A DNA stretch of 17,695 nt from JBHENC01 sp051000345 (lineage in GTDB: Bacteria > Acidobacteriota > Blastocatellia > Pyrinomonadales > Pyrinomonadaceae). A program made the position numbers and the translations under genes. This document shows positions 6,712-13,677 of this stretch, one piece after another. Within the stretch, counting starts at the first letter, position 1. The number at the start of each line of letters is the position of its first letter. The DNA lies in contig JBPCOJ010000085.1 of NCBI GenBank assembly GCA_051000345.1, positions 1 through 17,695 of the forward strand, read 5' to 3'. Below the pieces are notes generated by a model. It was given only the letters and a program-made list of their open reading frames with translations, was not told where the DNA came from and searched no databases.

Positions 6712-8058
6712 ATGGCACGCAAAAGCATACTTGTAGTAGACGACGAAAAATCGCAGCGCGAAATCCTCGAGATGATTTTGTCCGGCGAGGGTTACAACGT
6801 GACGACGGCATCTTCCGGCGAAGCAGCCTTGAAGTTCGCGCACGAACGCCGCTTCGATCTCGTTCTAACCGATATGAAGATGACGGGCATGGACGGCATA
6901 GAGCTTTTGCAGCAACTGCTCGCCTACGATTCGTCCATCATCGTCATACTCCTAACCGCGCACGGCTCCATAGACTCCGCCAAGGAAGCCCTACGACGTG
7001 GCGCGTTCGATTATTTGCAGAAGCCTTATGACCGCGACACGCTGCTCGAGACAGTCGGGCGGGCGCTGCTGCGGCTCGACGCGCTCGACATGGAAATCGT
7101 CTCGGCTTCGCCCGAAATGGAAGCCGTCAAAAAGATGATTCTCAAAGTCGCGCGCTCGAGTTCTACCGTGCTTATTCGCGGCGAATCGGGAACCGGCAAA
7201 GAACTCATCGCGCGCGCCATACACAACCAAAGCCCGCGCAACACGGAGATGTTTCAGGCCGTCAACTGCGCCGCGATCAACGAAAATCTTTTAGAGTCGG
7301 AACTCTTCGGCCACGAGCGCGGCGCATTCACAGGCGCGCACGCCGAAAAGAAAGGTCTCTTTGAAGTCGCGGATCGCGGCACACTTTTCCTAGACGAAAT
7401 CGGCGAACTAGACATCACGATGCAAGCGAAACTTTTGCGCGCCCTTCAGGAACGCGAAATACGCAGAGTCGGCGGCACGAAGGCGATTAAAATAGATGTG
7501 CGCGTTGTCGCCGCGACGAACAGAGACTTGCGCGCGATGGTCGCCGACGGGCGTTTCCGCGACGATCTTTACTATCGCATTAACGTGCTCTCCGTTGATG
7601 TTCCGCCCTTGCGCGAACGCCGCGACGACATTCCTATCTTGATTGATTTCTTTTTGAAGAAGCACACGCGCAATACTTCCAGACTCGTGCGCGGATTGAT
7701 GCCGGACGCGCGGCGAATGTTGTTGGACTACGGCTGGCCGGGCAACGTGCGGCAGTTGGAGTCGGCAATCGAGCGCGCGATTCTTTTATGCGAAGGCGAC
7801 CTTATCAGCATCGAAGATTTGCCGCTCGAAGTCCGGCAGGAATCGCGTCCCGTTTCGGAGAGCGCCTTCCGGCTTCCCGCCGAAGGCATCTCGTTTGAGG
7901 ATGTCGAACGCGGCCTTATCATGCAGGCGATGGAGCAGACAGATTACAACATCACGAAGTCCGCCAAGCTTCTCGGCCTGACCTTTCGCACGCTGCAATA
8001 CCGCCTCGACAAATTCGGCATCAAGCGCCCGGAAACAGGAAGAAAAGAGGACGAATGA
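6712..8058 (+). CDS. NtrC-family sigma-54-dependent response regulator
   Basis: DNA-binding activator that, once phosphorylated, uses ATP to open RNA polymerase-sigma-54 complexes. The 448-residue protein has all three standard domains. The receiver (about 4-118) has acidic residues Asp10/Asp11, phospho-acceptor Asp54, Thr82 and Lys104. The AAA+ domain (about 130-365) has Walker A GESGTGKE at 157-164, the sigma-54 contact loop GAFTGA at 204-209, Walker B TLFLDEIG at 224-231 and a conserved GWPGNVRQLE at 341-350. A Fis-type HTH lies at about 398-436 (NITKSAKLLGLTFRTLQYRLDKF). All key residues for activation are present. The ATG at 6712 has no Shine-Dalgarno; heptad repeats fill that place. It forms a pair with the upstream kinase and overlaps the DUF4126 gene by four bases. 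No convincing -24/-12 target promoter was found in the window. Confidence 0.96.
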   Translation: MARKSILVVDDEKSQREILEMILSGEGYNVTTASSGEAALKFAHERRFDLVLTDMKMTGMDGIELLQQLLAYDSSIIVILLTAHGSIDSAKEALRRGAFDYLQKPYDRDTLLETVGRALLRLDALDMEIVSASPEMEAVKKMILKVARSSSTVLIRGESGTGKELIARAIHNQSPRNTEMFQAVNCAAINENLLESELFGHERGAFTGAHAEKKGLFEVADRGTLFLDEIGELDITMQAKLLRALQEREIRRVGGTKAIKIDVRVVAATNRDLRAMVADGRFRDDLYYRINVLSVDVPPLRERRDDIPILIDFFLKKHTRNTSRLVRGLMPDARRMLLDYGWPGNVRQLESAIERAILLCEGDLISIEDLPLEVRQESRPVSESAFRLPAEGISFEDVERGLIMQAMEQTDYNITKSAKLLGLTFRTLQYRLDKFGIKRPETGRKEDE

Positions 8059-8672
8059 ACGTCATACAAATTCTCGGCCTCGCGCTCGGCTCGGCGTGGA
8101 CATCGGGCATCAATTTATATGCGACTGTCGCCGTGCTCGGTTTGCTTGAGCACTACAAGTACGCGAGTCTGCCCGGCAGTCTGCACGTGCTTAGCAATCC
8201 GTTCATCATCGGCGTCGCGTTTTTTCTTTACTGCATCGAATTCGTCGCCGATAAGATTCCGTATGTCGATTCAATTTGGGATGCGGTTCACACATTCATA
8301 CGCGTTCCGGCGGGCGCGGTGCTGGCGCTCGCGGCGACGACGCAAATGAATCCGGCGGTGCAAGTCGCAGCACTTTTGTTGGGCGGCGGCCTCGCTCTTT
8401 CAACGCACGGCACGAAGGCGACTGTGCGCGCGGCGGCCAACACCAGCCCGGAGCCTTTCACTAACTGGACGCTCTCGCTCGTCGAAGACGCCTTTGCCAT
8501 CGGCGCAACCGCGCTGGCGGTGCTTCACCCGATTGGCATACTCGTTGTGATCTTGATTTTCCTGCTCGTCCTCGCGTGGATTCTACCGAAGGTCGTGCGC
8601 CGCATTCGCCGCATGACCGCAGCGGCGCGTGCCTTCTTCTCAGGCCAGCCCATCGCGGAATCGGCGCGTTGA
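8055..8672 (+). CDS. DUF4126 membrane protein
   Basis: Predicted inner-membrane protein of the DUF4126 family, whose function is not known. The 205-residue sequence has an opening helix with SAWTSGINLYATVAVLGLL (about 13-31), a second helix with FIIGVAFFLYCIEFVADKIPYVDSIWD (about 50-76), Ala/Gly-rich helices at about 85-120, and a C-terminal helix (about 158-178) with a basic end (KVVRRIRRM). The GINLYA and FVADKIP-VD-IWD motifs are what I recall of this family. The ATG overlaps the regulator stop as ATGA, which points to translational coupling and a shared transcript with the two-component genes. Whether it is a target or partner of that system is an inference from position only. Confidence 0.85.
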   Translation: MNVIQILGLALGSAWTSGINLYATVAVLGLLEHYKYASLPGSLHVLSNPFIIGVAFFLYCIEFVADKIPYVDSIWDAVHTFIRVPAGAVLALAATTQMNPAVQVAALLLGGGLALSTHGTKATVRAAANTSPEPFTNWTLSLVEDAFAIGATALAVLHPIGILVVILIFLLVLAWILPKVVRRIRRMTAAARAFFSGQPIAESAR

Positions 8673-8703
8673 TGACCAACTGAAAGCGCGTCGGTGATGT
8701 CTA

Positions 8704-9090
8704 ATGGGGAAAAGAGACCATGGCAGGTTGGTACACGAAATCCGCGATGCTCTCATCAGGCACGGATTCAAGCCAACGTCAATCACTCAGGTCGAAACTC
8801 CTGAAGGTCTCAATTCAGCGCGAGTGCCGGGTTTCAAGCTTGAAAAGCATAACGACAGCAAGTCTGTTCGCCTCGCCTATCGCACACTGGACTCGCCATC
8901 ATTGAAGACAATGGACTGGAACACGAGACAGATTGAAGGTAGCATCCAGATGAAGATGCTCATCCGCTATAACGCGATACTGGAGAAGGAAGGCTTTACC
9001 TGTATCGCAATTAATAGTCACGATCCTTTGACTCCACACTCGCTCTGGAGACGCGACAATAAAAGCCCGGACGCGCCCCTAAACAAGTAG
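8704..9090 (+). CDS. unrecognised 128-residue protein
   Basis: No family was recognised. The product is soluble, with no signal peptide or membrane helix, and mixed alpha/beta in appearance. The N-terminal part (about 5-22) is a likely amphipathic helix, and the C-terminal part has a helix MKMLIRYNAILEKEGF followed by CIAINSHDP. The reading frame is uninterrupted, and codon choice differs from the neighbours: Arg is often AGA or AGG, and the strong preference for G/C-ending codons is weaker. That fits recent acquisition, but the gene is short for such a judgement. The ATG at 8704 has only a weak upstream GGTGAT. It lies 31 bases after the DUF4126 stop and could be read through from that operon. 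A purely spurious frame is less likely given its length and hydrophobic spacing, but cannot be excluded. Confidence 0.6.
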   Translation: MGKRDHGRLVHEIRDALIRHGFKPTSITQVETPEGLNSARVPGFKLEKHNDSKSVRLAYRTLDSPSLKTMDWNTRQIEGSIQMKMLIRYNAILEKEGFTCIAINSHDPLTPHSLWRRDNKSPDAPLNK

Positions 9091-9301
9091 ATGCCGCGAG
9101 GCGGTGTGACAAATAGCGCGGCACAGGTCGCGGCGCGTTTCGGCTTTGAAGATTTAAGCCGGAGCGAAAAAGGAAGGCGTGCGGCGAAATAGATTGCTGC
9201 TCGCCAATCAATCGCATGATGCAGTGATGTACTCGCTCATCGCTACATACTTAAACATTTAAGAGTCACTCTCGACTGATAACATAATTCGGAAACAAAA
9301 A

Positions 9302-9865
9302 ATGCGCTCTAAAATCTTTATACTTGTTCATGCCTGCGCAATTTTACTGCTCGCGTTGATAATCGCGGGATGCGCTAAAACGGAAAATGCGCCGACGAAC
9401 GATGCTGCTAGTGCTTCAAACATCGCGCCGTCGAGTGCTTCTAATGCTTCGCCGCGCGCGGAGATTGTGCGCGCGGAGACGAACGCGGTTGAGGCGGCGG
9501 GCAATGCGCCGGAGGCTTTCGTGCGCGTGAAGATTGCAGAGGGTTTTCACATTCATGCCAATCCGCCGACGCTGCCGAATTTGATTGCAACCGAGTTGAA
9601 GATAGAATCGGACGAAGCGAATGCGGGCATCACGGCGGGCGCTCCGGTTTATCCGGCTCCGGTCACGCGAAAATTCGATTTCTCCGAACAGCCGCTCAGG
9701 GTTTACGAAGGCGAGGTCGTCATCAAACTGCCGCTGCGCGTTGAAGCGTCTGCCGCGAAGGGCGAGCATCGCTTGCGCGCCAAGTTGCGCACACAGGCGT
9801 GCGACAATCAGGCTTGTTATCCGCCGCGCACAATAGAAACCTTCATCGCCGTGAACGTGCGATAG
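9302..9865 (+). CDS. DsbD-alpha-like thiol:disulfide interchange lipoprotein
   Basis: Predicted periplasm-facing lipoprotein with a domain like the N-terminal (alpha) part of DsbD, which hands electrons to periplasmic thiol-disulfide proteins. The 187-residue product starts with a hydrophobic signal and a lipobox IAGC, giving Cys24 as the lipidated residue. An Ala/Ser/Asn-rich linker follows (about 25-65). The folded part (about 70-187) has GFHIHANPP at 81-89 and QACDNQACYPP at 166-175, with Cys167 and Cys172. This matches the redox Cys pair and the following YPP of DsbD-alpha; the spacing is four intervening residues, against five as I recall for E. coli DsbD. The transmembrane beta and thioredoxin gamma domains are absent and not encoded nearby, so the electron donor is unknown. 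The start ATG at 9302 has a weak GGA upstream. Confidence 0.8.
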   Translation: MRSKIFILVHACAILLLALIIAGCAKTENAPTNDAASASNIAPSSASNASPRAEIVRAETNAVEAAGNAPEAFVRVKIAEGFHIHANPPTLPNLIATELKIESDEANAGITAGAPVYPAPVTRKFDFSEQPLRVYEGEVVIKLPLRVEASAAKGEHRLRAKLRTQACDNQACYPPRTIETFIAVNVR

Positions 9866-9930
9866 AAGCCGCGCAGCCACTTATAAGAATCAAGCGCATC
9901 GCGGGATTGCCCGTAGAAGGAAACGCTTTG

Positions 9931-10146
9931 ATGGAACGCGTCTGGATTGCCATTTCGATTTTGTGCTTGATTGCTGCCGCGTTTTTCTGGTTGGGGCGCG
10001 GCAATCTCGATCAGGCTTTTGTCGCCGCCGCGCTCGGCCTCGTCGTATGGTTTCTTTCCTTGCGCAACCGGCTACGCAGTTCAAACATCGAACGGGACAA
10101 TGCAGAATTTGGAAACGAAAGTAATCTGGATCACGATGAAAATTAA
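9931..10146 (+). CDS. small two-helix membrane protein
   Basis: Unrecognised 71-residue protein. Two hydrophobic segments, at about 5-21 and 29-44, would form a helical hairpin; the short loop RGNLDQ joins them and a basic stretch (LRNRLRS) follows. The C-terminal 20 residues are polar and acidic. The ATG at 9931 is preceded by AGAAGG ten bases upstream (9915-9920), a good ribosome site that selects this start over longer frames. The stop lies inside the start of the next gene (11-base overlap), so the two are probably translated together. Function cannot be stated. Confidence 0.72.
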   Translation: MERVWIAISILCLIAAAFFWLGRGNLDQAFVAAALGLVVWFLSLRNRLRSSNIERDNAEFGNESNLDHDEN

Positions 10147-10699
10147 ACAATGTTCGATACTGCTCGCGGCCTTTCTTCTATTCACGACGTTTGCTTCGCA
10201 GGCTTTTGCCGCAGGCGAAGATGCAGCGGCGGTGCGCGCGGCGATGGAGCGCGCGTTCTCGCAATTGCGCGCGGGCGATTACGCGGCGCTTTATGAAGCA
10301 TTGCCGGATGCTTCGCGCGGGCGCATCTCGCGCGAGCGTTTCGCGGAAAGCCTGCAACGGGCGCATGATTCCTACGGCCTCGAACTCAATCGGCTGGACA
10401 TCGGTGGCGTGCATGTCGGGCGCGATGTCGCGGTGGTCGAGACAGTCATGTACGGACAGGTTGCAAGGCCAATCGAAGCGGCGGGCAAAGTCGTCGCCAG
10501 ACAATATCTCGTGCGCGAAAACGGACAGTGGCGAGTCGCCATCGGCAGCCGCTCCGTAATGCAGCCGCTTCTCGCGCGCGAACCGCGCTTTGCCAAGCAA
10601 TATCCGTCGCGCGAGCCGCACATCTATGTCGAGCGCAACGGTCGCTGGATGGACATCGGCTCGATGGGCGCTATCAGGCGTCGCGCAAATTCAAGATAA
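10136..10699 (+). CDS. exported NTF2-like domain protein
   Basis: The 187-residue product begins with a Sec signal peptide (hydrophobic about 8-22, cleavage likely after AFA at 25). Residues about 30-140 have the order seen in small NTF2/SnoaL-like cone folds: an opening helix AAVRAAMERAFSQLRAGDY, a short helix with LPDASRGRISRERF, then beta strands GGVHVGRDVAVVETVMYG and the closing strand ENGQWRVAIG. The remaining 45 residues are basic and include a second W-containing segment (YVERNGRWMDIG). The family assignment comes from pattern only, and no catalytic residues can be named. The ATG at 10136 was chosen because the signal peptide starts there; it overlaps the preceding small membrane protein gene. 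The gene is convergent with the HTH gene at 10749. Confidence 0.68.
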   Translation: MKIKQCSILLAAFLLFTTFASQAFAAGEDAAAVRAAMERAFSQLRAGDYAALYEALPDASRGRISRERFAESLQRAHDSYGLELNRLDIGGVHVGRDVAVVETVMYGQVARPIEAAGKVVARQYLVRENGQWRVAIGSRSVMQPLLAREPRFAKQYPSREPHIYVERNGRWMDIGSMGAIRRRANSR

Positions 10700-10748
10700 A
10701 GGTGCAAGGAAGAAAAGCGGCATGGTGCGTTCGTCAAAGCTGCGAAGC

Positions 10749-11021
10749 TCAAAGCAGATCGCTGAAGGATAGTTGAAGATGCTCGTCGGGATTTTCCGTT
10801 GCGGTGTGACGGCGTGAAGTTCGCGCGTTGTCGCCGAGAGCGTTGCGGACGGATTGCAGATGAAAGCGCAGAATGCGCGGCGTGAGACGTATGGACGGGA
10901 TGCGCCCTTTTTGCGCGAGGCGGCGGACAGTCGTTTCACTCACCTGCAAGAGTGCGGCAAGTTGCCGCGCCGTCAAAAATTCTTCGCGCGTGGGTGGCTC
11001 CGTTGGTGTGGCGTCCTTCAT
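10749..11021 (-). CDS. excisionase/MerR-like HTH DNA-binding protein
   Basis: Small DNA-binding protein of the HTH_17 (excisionase-family) type. Residues about 15-62 hold the whole motif: FLTARQLAALLQVSETTVRR is the helix-turn-helix, followed by LAQKGRIPSIRLTPRILRF, where the wing and a final helix are expected. The usual Gly before the wing Arg is replaced (RLTPRILRF). Total length is 90 residues; the C-terminal 28 are polar and of no known domain. No integrase, recombinase or phage gene lies nearby, so a transcription role is more likely than excision. The ATG at 11019-11021 lacks a strong ribosome site. It lies 69 bases downstream of the carboxypeptidase-regulatory-like gene on the same strand and may share its transcript. 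Confidence 0.8.
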   Translation of the reverse strand: MKDATPTEPPTREEFLTARQLAALLQVSETTVRRLAQKGRIPSIRLTPRILRFHLQSVRNALGDNARTSRRHTATENPDEHLQLSFSDLL

Positions 11022-11090
11022 CGCTTATTGAACAAACGCGGACAAGTGAAACATGCGCGGAAGCAAAAGTTTTTTAAGCTAAGGCTTCTC

Positions 11091-11729
11091 TTATTGATTT
11101 GCTTTGGGTCGCAGTGAAAGCGACAGACGGTAAATGGCTGCGCCGTCAACTTCGATTTCGCCCGTCACGGGTTCCGCGCCGTCTGCCTTAACTGTCACAC
11201 GATACTTCGCTTTGTCCGTCGCAACGCGAAACGCGAACTCGCCGCTTTGCGTGGTGATTCGCTCGGCGATTTTTTTACCCGCCGCGCCGCTTGCCGCTTG
11301 CCGCGCAATCTCGACTCGCACTCCGGGAACGCTGCGCCCGTCCGGATCGAAAACGCTGCCGCGCACAGACGCAATCGAACCCGTATCGACGGTCAAAACG
11401 AGTCGGTCATTCAGCGCGCGCGTTTTCCCCACGCGCACTTCCACATTTTCGATTGAGCCGACGCTTAGACCCGTGCGGCGAAACGTCAGGCCGTAGGTTC
11501 CCGGTGCAAGTCCGGTGATTGTGAAATCGCCTTTGCTGTTTGTTTCAACGCGTGTTATTTCGCGCTCGCCTTCGCGCGCGATGACGGCGACGCCCGCCGC
11601 GCCCGCGCCGCTCTCGACGCGCACTTTGCCTTTGATGCTGCCCGTTGTTTGCTGCGCGGCACACGAAGCGACAAACAGCAGCATCATAAAAAAGGCGCTG
11701 AAACAATTACGCAAATTCATAAGTTTCAT
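11091..11729 (-). CDS. exported protein with two carboxypeptidase-regulatory-like domains
   Basis: Envelope protein built from two beta-sandwich repeats of the CarboxypepD_reg type. From the ATG at 11727-11729 (212 residues) there is a signal region with FVASC near residue 23, which could be a lipobox; otherwise cleavage would follow SCAA. Repeat one (about 30-115) starts GSIKGKVRVESGAGAAGVAV and contains TNSKGDFTITGLAPGTYGLTF. Repeat two (about 120-205) starts SVRGSVFDPDGRSVPGVRVEI and contains TQSGEFAFRVATDKAKYRVTV. The pattern G-V-D-G-PGV plus S-G-F-F-L-PG-Y is the family hallmark. Such domains are common in Acidobacteria and Bacteroidota surface proteins, but no binding partner can be inferred. 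Other starts exist at 11735 (ATG) and 11744 (TTG); 11729 was preferred because GTGGA lies eight bases upstream. Confidence 0.83.
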   Translation of the reverse strand: MKLMNLRNCFSAFFMMLLFVASCAAQQTTGSIKGKVRVESGAGAAGVAVIAREGEREITRVETNSKGDFTITGLAPGTYGLTFRRTGLSVGSIENVEVRVGKTRALNDRLVLTVDTGSIASVRGSVFDPDGRSVPGVRVEIARQAASGAAGKKIAERITTQSGEFAFRVATDKAKYRVTVKADGAEPVTGEIEVDGAAIYRLSLSLRPKANQ

Positions 11730-11772
11730 TTTCATATTCCACAAGAACAGCGTTCAATCAGACGGCGCACTT

Positions 11773-11778
11773 ATTATA
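11773..11778 (-). promoter_or_regulatory. possible -10 box of the regulatory-like-domain gene
   Basis: A perfect TATAAT on the minus strand lies about 45 bases upstream of the chosen start. There is no good -35 hexamer at 16-18 bases, so the call rests on the -10 box and its position. Confidence 0.35.
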
Positions 11779-11884
11779 CAACGTACTTTATTCACGAACG
11801 AGCGCGCGCCCAATGATGGATGCGCGGAAGGCAGAAGGGTGTTGCCTGCTTCGCAATCGTCTGGCGCGTGCGTGTGTCGCTCTG

Positions 11885-11890
11885 TATAAT
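11885..11890 (+). promoter_or_regulatory. possible -10 box of the VWFA gene
   Basis: A perfect TATAAT on the plus strand lies 110 bases before the VWFA gene. The matching -35 position holds TGGCGC, a poor fit. The leader would be about 100 bases long. Confidence 0.3.
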
Positions 11891-12000
11891 TTCAAGCAAG
11901 CATTTCGTTTCAATCAATCTTTAACCTGTGCGATAAATGTGCGGCAAATAAAAGCCTACGCCTAACGCAACTCATTGTCGGCTTCCATCTTTTTTCTTGT

Positions 12001-13149
12001 ATGTTTCTTTTCGGCAAACATTATCCGGCGATGAGTTTTAGATTAATTAAATCGCGCGGCGCGTGTTGCAGATTCTTGCTTTGCGCGATTCTATGCGCGG
12101 CGCAGTCAGGCTTTGCGGAATCGTCCTTCCCGTCACCATGCCTTGCGAGAGCGCAGCAACTTCCCGAATTGACGCCCGCACCGCAGCAACAGCAGCAACG
12201 CCCGCGTCGCGTCAATCCGCCGCAGGAATCTGCGCCAATCGAGCAAGGTACGGATCAGGATGAAGTGCTGCGCATCGACACAGACCTCGTGCTGCTCGAT
12301 GCGACTGTGACGGATGCGGGCGGGCGCGTCGTGCGTGGCTTGCGCCGCGAGGATTTCAAGATTTACGCGGACGGCGCAGAGCAGCCGATTTCCTTTTTCA
12401 ATGTAGAGCGGCGCGGCGGCCAACCGCGTCCCGTCGCCATCGTTTTCGCGCTCGACGTATCGGGCAGCATGTCGCCGGAGGAACTCGATCAACTAGGACG
12501 CGCGATGCGCATTTTCACCGCGCGGCTTTCAAACAATGCGTCCGTCTTCGCGGTCACGACGTTCGGGATGAAAGTCAAAACGCTGCAAAACTTCACGAGC
12601 GATGCCGCCAAACTCGAACGCGCCTTTGATCGCCTCGCGCATGAACCGAACGGGCTTTCGACGCACACTTACGACGCCGTTGATGATGCCGTCCGAATGC
12701 TCATCAGAAACGCGCCGCGCACAAAAGAGCGCAGGCTTCTGAAACGCGCGGTAATCGTCGTGACGGACGGCTTTCCCGTCGGCGATACGGTTGCGCCGCG
12801 CACCGTAATCGAGCGCGCCAACGTCGCCGAGACGAGCGTTTATACGGTCATGCTGCCGTCCTTTTCGCGCCTGCTGGTTTCCGCCGAACGCGCGCCGTTG
12901 CCGACGCCTTTGGATGTCAGCGGGCTGGCGGAAAAGACCGGCGGCACAAGCGTCTATGCGACGGACAAGGATTTCGGGGCGCTTTTTCAAAAGCTCGCGG
13001 AAGAAGTCGCGTCCACTTATGTGCTGGCTTTTTATCCGCCGGAAGCGAAGCGCCGCGACGGGCGCTTCCACACAATTCGCATCGAAGCGCCGCCCGGCTT
13101 AATTGTCCGCCAGAACCGCACAGGCTACGAAGGCGCGCCGCTGCATTGA
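12001..13149 (+). CDS. exported VWFA-related domain protein
   Basis: The 382-residue product has a signal peptide (hydrophobic about 25-38), a Gln/Pro-rich linker (52-80), and a beta-rich lead-in, EVLRIDTDLVLLDATVTDAGG (88-108) and RREDFKIYADGAEQPISFF. The von Willebrand A domain spans about 143-345, with an intact metal-site motif D152-V-S154-G-S156, a Thr in the STHTYDA region (about 221-223), and VTDG with Asp256. This whole arrangement is that of the VWFA-related proteins described as an Acidobacterial family (TIGR03436). A metal-dependent protein-binding role at the cell surface is expected; the partner is unknown. The ATG at 12001 lacks a ribosome site. An in-frame ATG at 12031 gives a tidier signal peptide and may be the true start. 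The gene converges on the LysW-like gene. Confidence 0.88.
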   Translation: MFLFGKHYPAMSFRLIKSRGACCRFLLCAILCAAQSGFAESSFPSPCLARAQQLPELTPAPQQQQQRPRRVNPPQESAPIEQGTDQDEVLRIDTDLVLLDATVTDAGGRVVRGLRREDFKIYADGAEQPISFFNVERRGGQPRPVAIVFALDVSGSMSPEELDQLGRAMRIFTARLSNNASVFAVTTFGMKVKTLQNFTSDAAKLERAFDRLAHEPNGLSTHTYDAVDDAVRMLIRNAPRTKERRLLKRAVIVVTDGFPVGDTVAPRTVIERANVAETSVYTVMLPSFSRLLVSAERAPLPTPLDVSGLAEKTGGTSVYATDKDFGALFQKLAEEVASTYVLAFYPPEAKRRDGRFHTIRIEAPPGLIVRQNRTGYEGAPLH

Positions 13150-13310
13150 GCCTTTAGCATCGGTGAGAGAAAACATACGAAGACGGCGCGAAGAAAATCA
13201 GGCCTTTGAAAACGAGCGACGAAAGAACCTTACGGCCTTCGTCGGACAGATTTCTAAAAGCGCACGTTTCTCTTCGCGCCGCTCGATGAATGGCTTTACT
13301 ATTTCCGCGT

Positions 13311-13493
13311 TTAGATTTCTTCTTCCTCCTCATCATCAAGGTTATCTTCCTCGACGATGTCCAATTCGACGGGATCGAGTCCGACGAGTTCGAGTTCGCT
13401 TCCGCAGTCTTCACACGTCATCACGTCGCCCTTGTCGGCGTCTGTATCGACGTGAACTTCGGCTTCACATTCCGGGCATGTTCCGGTCGGCAC
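13311..13493 (-). CDS. LysW-like zinc-ribbon acidic protein
   Basis: LysW is the amino-group carrier protein of the LysW-dependent lysine/arginine pathway. This 60-residue product has its zinc ribbon (Cys6-x2-Cys9 and Cys27-x2-Cys30), the phrases CPECEAEV and CEDCGSELELVGLDPVEL, and an extreme acidic charge (24 Asp/Glu, one Lys). In true carriers the C-terminus is normally EDWGE-like, and the last Glu side chain is the attachment point for the substrate. Here the tail is NLDDEEEEEI, without Trp and with Ile last. The start is a GTG with GGAGG nine bases upstream, so neither the start nor a reading-frame error explains the tail. No lysX, lysY or lysZ gene is nearby. It may be a carrier relative with another role, such as a small zinc protein. 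Confidence 0.8.
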   Translation of the reverse strand: MPTGTCPECEAEVHVDTDADKGDVMTCEDCGSELELVGLDPVELDIVEEDNLDDEEEEEI

Positions 13494-13502
13494 GTTGTTT
13501 TA

Positions 13503-13507
13503 CCTCC
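13503..13507 (-). promoter_or_regulatory. ribosome site fixing the GTG start of the LysW-like gene
   Basis: GGAGG on the minus strand, nine bases before the GTG at 13491-13493. It is the best ribosome site in this part of the window and decides the start. A 6-bp inverted repeat (13515-13520 with 13526-13531) lies just upstream in the leader. Confidence 0.8.
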
Positions 13508-13677
13508 AGCGCTTTCTTAAGTTATTTAAGAGCGGCGCACCCGTTATTCTTCGGGAGACTTCCGCGTTGTTTAAGAGATCGATGCCGACAATCTAACTGC
13601 CCGCACAAGATTTTGCAACACCAATTTACGGCATCGCTCAAACACGCGATTAATGAACCTCAGCCTTCGCCAAAGGC

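Noticed and set aside
9091..9192. 33-codon frame starting right after the stop of the unknown gene
   Set aside because: No ribosome site, no family resemblance, and too short to judge by composition.
12529..13071. 180-codon minus-strand open frame inside the VWFA gene
   Set aside because: The plus-strand frame has the intact metal-site motif and signal peptide; the minus frame is Arg-rich and featureless.
13217..13244. 7-bp hairpin between the convergent VWFA and LysW-like genes
   Set aside because: No U-tract follows the stem on either strand, so a terminator call is not supported.
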